Shown here in pieces: positions 61,945 to 64,000 of a stretch of DNA of 64,000 nt. Position 1 is the stretch's first letter. Each line of letters begins with the position of its first letter. The translations under genes and the position numbers were made by a program. Source of the stretch: Dyadobacter sandarakinus (lineage in GTDB: Bacteria > Bacteroidota > Bacteroidia > Cytophagales > Spirosomataceae). The notes below the pieces were generated by a model that was given only the letters and a program-made list of their open reading frames with translations, had not been told where the DNA came from and searched no databases. Where the stretch lies: assembly GCF_016894445.1 (NCBI RefSeq), contig NZ_CP056775.1:1676001-1740000 (forward strand), read 5' to 3'.

Positions 61945-62308
61945 AAGACAAAATATTTTAGTTGAATTTGCGCCGGTAATAAAAAAAACCGTTCCATGAG
62001 GCTAAGCATCTGCAAATACCCCTTTGCTGTGCACACGATTACCCGTGTTCCGGTCCTCACTAAGCCTTTTTTTCCAATTATACCGCATTTACCCACCTCA
62101 GTTACGCGGATGAACATAACCAGGGCATGAAGCACCTCACTGCATCACTGTACACTGCCTCAGCAAGCAGATCGACACACTGATTTGACCTATATGCTTC
62201 CAGGGTCTTCCGGATTGTTTGAATTTCGCAAGTATCTCATTGAATTTGGCAAACGCCTCCCCTTCCGCCCAGGCTACCTTTGTCCTGTTAATAAAACGCA
62301 TTTAAGTC
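61945..62308. other. Intergenic region between small membrane gene and SDR
   Basis: About 360 bp between divergent genes. It has a short A-run near 61981-61987 and mixed AT sequence near 62210-62300, without a complete promoter match or a convincing open frame. Both promoters must lie here. Confidence 0.4.
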
Positions 62309-63157
62309 ATGGACAATCAACAAGTATGGTTTATTACCGGAGCCTCTAAAGGTTTCGGACTCGAATTAACAACACAATTGCTGCAGCAAGGTCACCTGGT
62401 AGCGGCTACTTCCCGTAACATCGACGAGCTGCGTGAGGCAGTTGCTACTACCGCCGCAGGTTTTCTTCCGCTTGCCGTAGACCTTGGCTCCGAAAAGAGC
62501 GTCAGTGAGGCGATTAATGCCACCGTTGCACGGTTTGGCCGGATAGATGTGGTGGTCAACAATGCAGGCTACGGGCAACTCGGCGGTATCGAAGAGCTGA
62601 CAGATGCAGAGTCACGCGCTAATTTTGATGTGAACGTATTCGGGCTGCTGAATGTAACCCGCCAGGTTTTGCCGCAGCTCCGCAGGCAGCAATCCGGTCA
62701 TATCCTCAACATTTCTTCCATTGCAGGCATAACCGGCAACTTTCCGGGCTGGGGAATTTATTGTGCTACCAAGTTTGCCGTAGAAGGTCTCTCTGAGTCG
62801 CTGGCAGCTGAGGTGGCGCCATTTGGCATCAAAGTTACCCTGATAGAGCTGGGTTACTTTCGTACAAGCTTCCTTAAATCAGGTTCCCTGCGCCTCCCCG
62901 AAACCCGGCTGGCCGAGTACCGCCTTATCCGGGAGTCGGAGGCATACCACGATGAGCTGGGTGCGGCCAACGCCCAGCCGGGTGATCCCGTAAAAGGGGC
63001 CGCTGCGGTCATCCGGATTGCAGCCGAAGCCAATCCTCCGCTGCACCTGCTGCTCGGCCAGGATGCCACTGAGCTTGCCGCTGCCAAGATCAGCGCCATG
63101 CAGCAGGATATGGAGCAGTGGAAATCATTGTCCCTGTCTACCGGCTTCGACGCATAG
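62309..63157 (+). CDS. Short-chain dehydrogenase/reductase
   Basis: 282 aa, ATG start. A classical SDR with Rossmann fold. The cofactor motif TGASKGFG is at residues 10-17, NNAG at 84-87, the catalytic Ser at 136-137 (NISSIAG), and YxxxK at Y151-K155. An Arg at residue 36 just after the second strand suggests NADP(H). The C-terminal part (NPPLHLLLGQDATELAAAKISAM) is common in SDRs annotated as oxidoreductases of unknown substrate. Confidence 0.93.
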   Translation: MDNQQVWFITGASKGFGLELTTQLLQQGHLVAATSRNIDELREAVATTAAGFLPLAVDLGSEKSVSEAINATVARFGRIDVVVNNAGYGQLGGIEELTDAESRANFDVNVFGLLNVTRQVLPQLRRQQSGHILNISSIAGITGNFPGWGIYCATKFAVEGLSESLAAEVAPFGIKVTLIELGYFRTSFLKSGSLRLPETRLAEYRLIRESEAYHDELGAANAQPGDPVKGAAAVIRIAAEANPPLHLLLGQDATELAAAKISAMQQDMEQWKSLSLSTGFDA

Positions 63158-63179
63158 TCAGCTGCAGTTTCAGAAAAGT

Positions 63180-63235
63180 AAGCGCCCGGAGCGGCAATTC
63201 AGTAACATGCATAGCCTGCTCCGGGCGCTTTTTCT
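63180..63235. terminator. Terminator between SDR and deacetylase genes
   Basis: A perfect 13-bp stem (AAGCGCCCGGAGC / GCTCCGGGCGCTT), loop of 25 nt, then TTTTT on the plus strand; A-rich sequence on the other side. It lies between convergent genes. Confidence 0.85.
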
Positions 63236-63245
63236 AATTGAAAAT

Positions 63246-64000
63246 CTACATCAGATCACGGGCAATGCGGTAAGTATTCATATGTGCTTCCAGAATAATG
63301 CGTAGCTGTGAGGAATAGCCGCCGCCCATACTGCATTGTACCGGGATACCGTGTTTTTTGGCAGTACTGAGTACCAGCAGGTCACGTTGCCTGCATCCCT
63401 CAATCGTGCACGACATGCGTCCCAGCTTGTCGGTGCTCAGAATGTCCACTCCTGCCTGATAAAAGATAAAGTCCGGCTTCACGCTACTGATCAGTCCGGG
63501 TATAGTATCATGCAGCAGGCGCAGGTAGGTATCATCACCGGTACGGTCGTCCAGGGGAAGATCCAGGTCGCTCTGCTCCTTCCTGAACGGGTAATTATTT
63601 TTACCATGCGCAGAAAAGGTAAACACACGGGGTTCGTCCCTGAAAATCTGCGCCGTCCCGTTTCCCTGATGCACATCGAGGTCAATGATCAGTACCTGCT
63701 TTACTTTACCCTGGTCCACCAGCAGCTGCGCGGCAGTTGCCTGGTCATTGATAATGCAGAATCCCTCACCCTGAGCCCGGGAGGCATGATGGGTGCCACC
63801 GGCAATGTTAAATGCAATGCCTGTTTCCAGTGCCAGCAATGCGCCCTGTACGGTACCGTTGGTGATACGCAGCTCCCGCTCTGCCAGCACGGGTGTTTGT
63901 TCAAAACCAATGCGGCGTATTTCCTGGCGCGTCAGCATACCGGCCACAAACCTATCGGCATAGTCGCGATCGTGCACCGCATATACGGCCTGCATATCCA
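63246..64000 (-). CDS. Histone deacetylase family protein, 5' end beyond window
   Basis: The C-terminal 251 residues of a class II-type deacetylase-fold protein. The frame is open past the ATG at 63995 to the edge, and about 50-60 residues of the usual N-terminus are missing, so the gene continues to the right. Metal and catalytic parts are present: AGGTHHASRAQGEGFCIIND with the paired His, IIDLDVHQGNGT with metal Asp and His, and YQAGVDILSTDKLGR with the third metal Asp. Bacterial relatives remove acetyl groups from small molecules such as acetylpolyamines or acetoin-linked proteins; the substrate is unknown. Confidence 0.9.
   Translation of the reverse strand, partial: DMQAVYAVHDRDYADRFVAGMLTRQEIRRIGFEQTPVLAERELRITNGTVQGALLALETGIAFNIAGGTHHASRAQGEGFCIINDQATAAQLLVDQGKVKQVLIIDLDVHQGNGTAQIFRDEPRVFTFSAHGKNNYPFRKEQSDLDLPLDDRTGDDTYLRLLHDTIPGLISSVKPDFIFYQAGVDILSTDKLGRMSCTIEGCRQRDLLVLSTAKKHGIPVQCSMGGGYSSQLRIILEAHMNTYRIARDLM

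Noticed and set aside
1..64000. CRISPR arrays, tRNA or rRNA genes, insertion sequences
   Set aside because: No regularly spaced repeats, no cloverleaf-like segments and no transposase frames were seen in either strand.

Overview
The window looks like a chromosomal segment of a Bacteroidota bacterium, most likely a Cytophagales / Spirosomaceae member close to Dyadobacter (inference). The reasons are the Bacteroidota-type promoters (TTTG about 20 bp upstream of TAnnTTTG, clearest at 50361-50392), the scarcity of strong Shine-Dalgarno sites, and families common in that phylum: LytS/LytTR pairs, DUF4255, DUF4142, SPW, baeRF, DUF2490, heparinase II/III and large PAS hybrid kinases. I saw no rRNA, tRNA, CRISPR array or insertion sequence.

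Region 1 (1-20855, all minus strand) is a phage-tail-like extracellular contractile injection system (eCIS). Transcription runs right to left through 15 closely spaced genes: DUF4255 terminator/cap protein, an unknown 365-aa protein, sheath, two tube paralogues, DUF5908 protein, LysM-type tube-end protein, Vgr-like spike hub, PAAR tip, gp25 baseplate protein, baseplate-J-like protein, a second large baseplate protein, an unknown 649-aa protein, the CIS tape-measure protein, and a very large cargo-like protein cut by the left edge. That last gene is open over 842 codons with no stop. The AAA+ ATPase usual in such clusters is not visible and may lie to the left.

Region 2 (21.2-39.8 kb) holds housekeeping and signalling genes: an LEA14-like lipid/stress protein, a receiver plus a 1374-aa hybrid histidine kinase, an aldo/keto reductase, a phytanoyl-CoA-dioxygenase-type oxygenase, a TspO-like protein, a GT39 glycosyltransferase, an AraC regulator followed by two LytS-type kinases and a LytTR regulator with ATGA overlaps, exonuclease III, a degenerate receiver and a heparinase-like lyase.

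Region 3 (39.8-48.3 kb) holds a possible 40-codon gene between two hairpins, a DUF418 / DUF2490 / lipoprotein operon, an HSL-type lipoprotein esterase, a stress-type group (DUF4142, small acidic protein, SPW membrane protein), a luciferase-like flavin oxidoreductase and a diheme cytochrome c.

Region 4 (48.5-56.5 kb) is an export locus: an ABC exporter, then a MarR regulator and a TolC-MFP-RND efflux operon. Near-identical dyads lie in front of marR and in front of the tolC-like gene, suggesting that MarR controls both.

Region 5 (56.5-60.1 kb) is an accessory patch. A 51-bp sequence, containing a terminator hairpin, is perfectly repeated on both sides of a lipoprotein gene and an outer-membrane-type gene broken by an in-frame TAG. 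Next come a candidate two-gene toxin-antitoxin-like pair, a small minus-strand gene, and an XRE regulator with an 11-bp inverted repeat in the divergent gap.

Region 6 (60.2-64 kb) carries a baeRF-type release-factor-like protein, a small membrane protein, an SDR oxidoreductase and a histone-deacetylase-family protein cut by the right edge.
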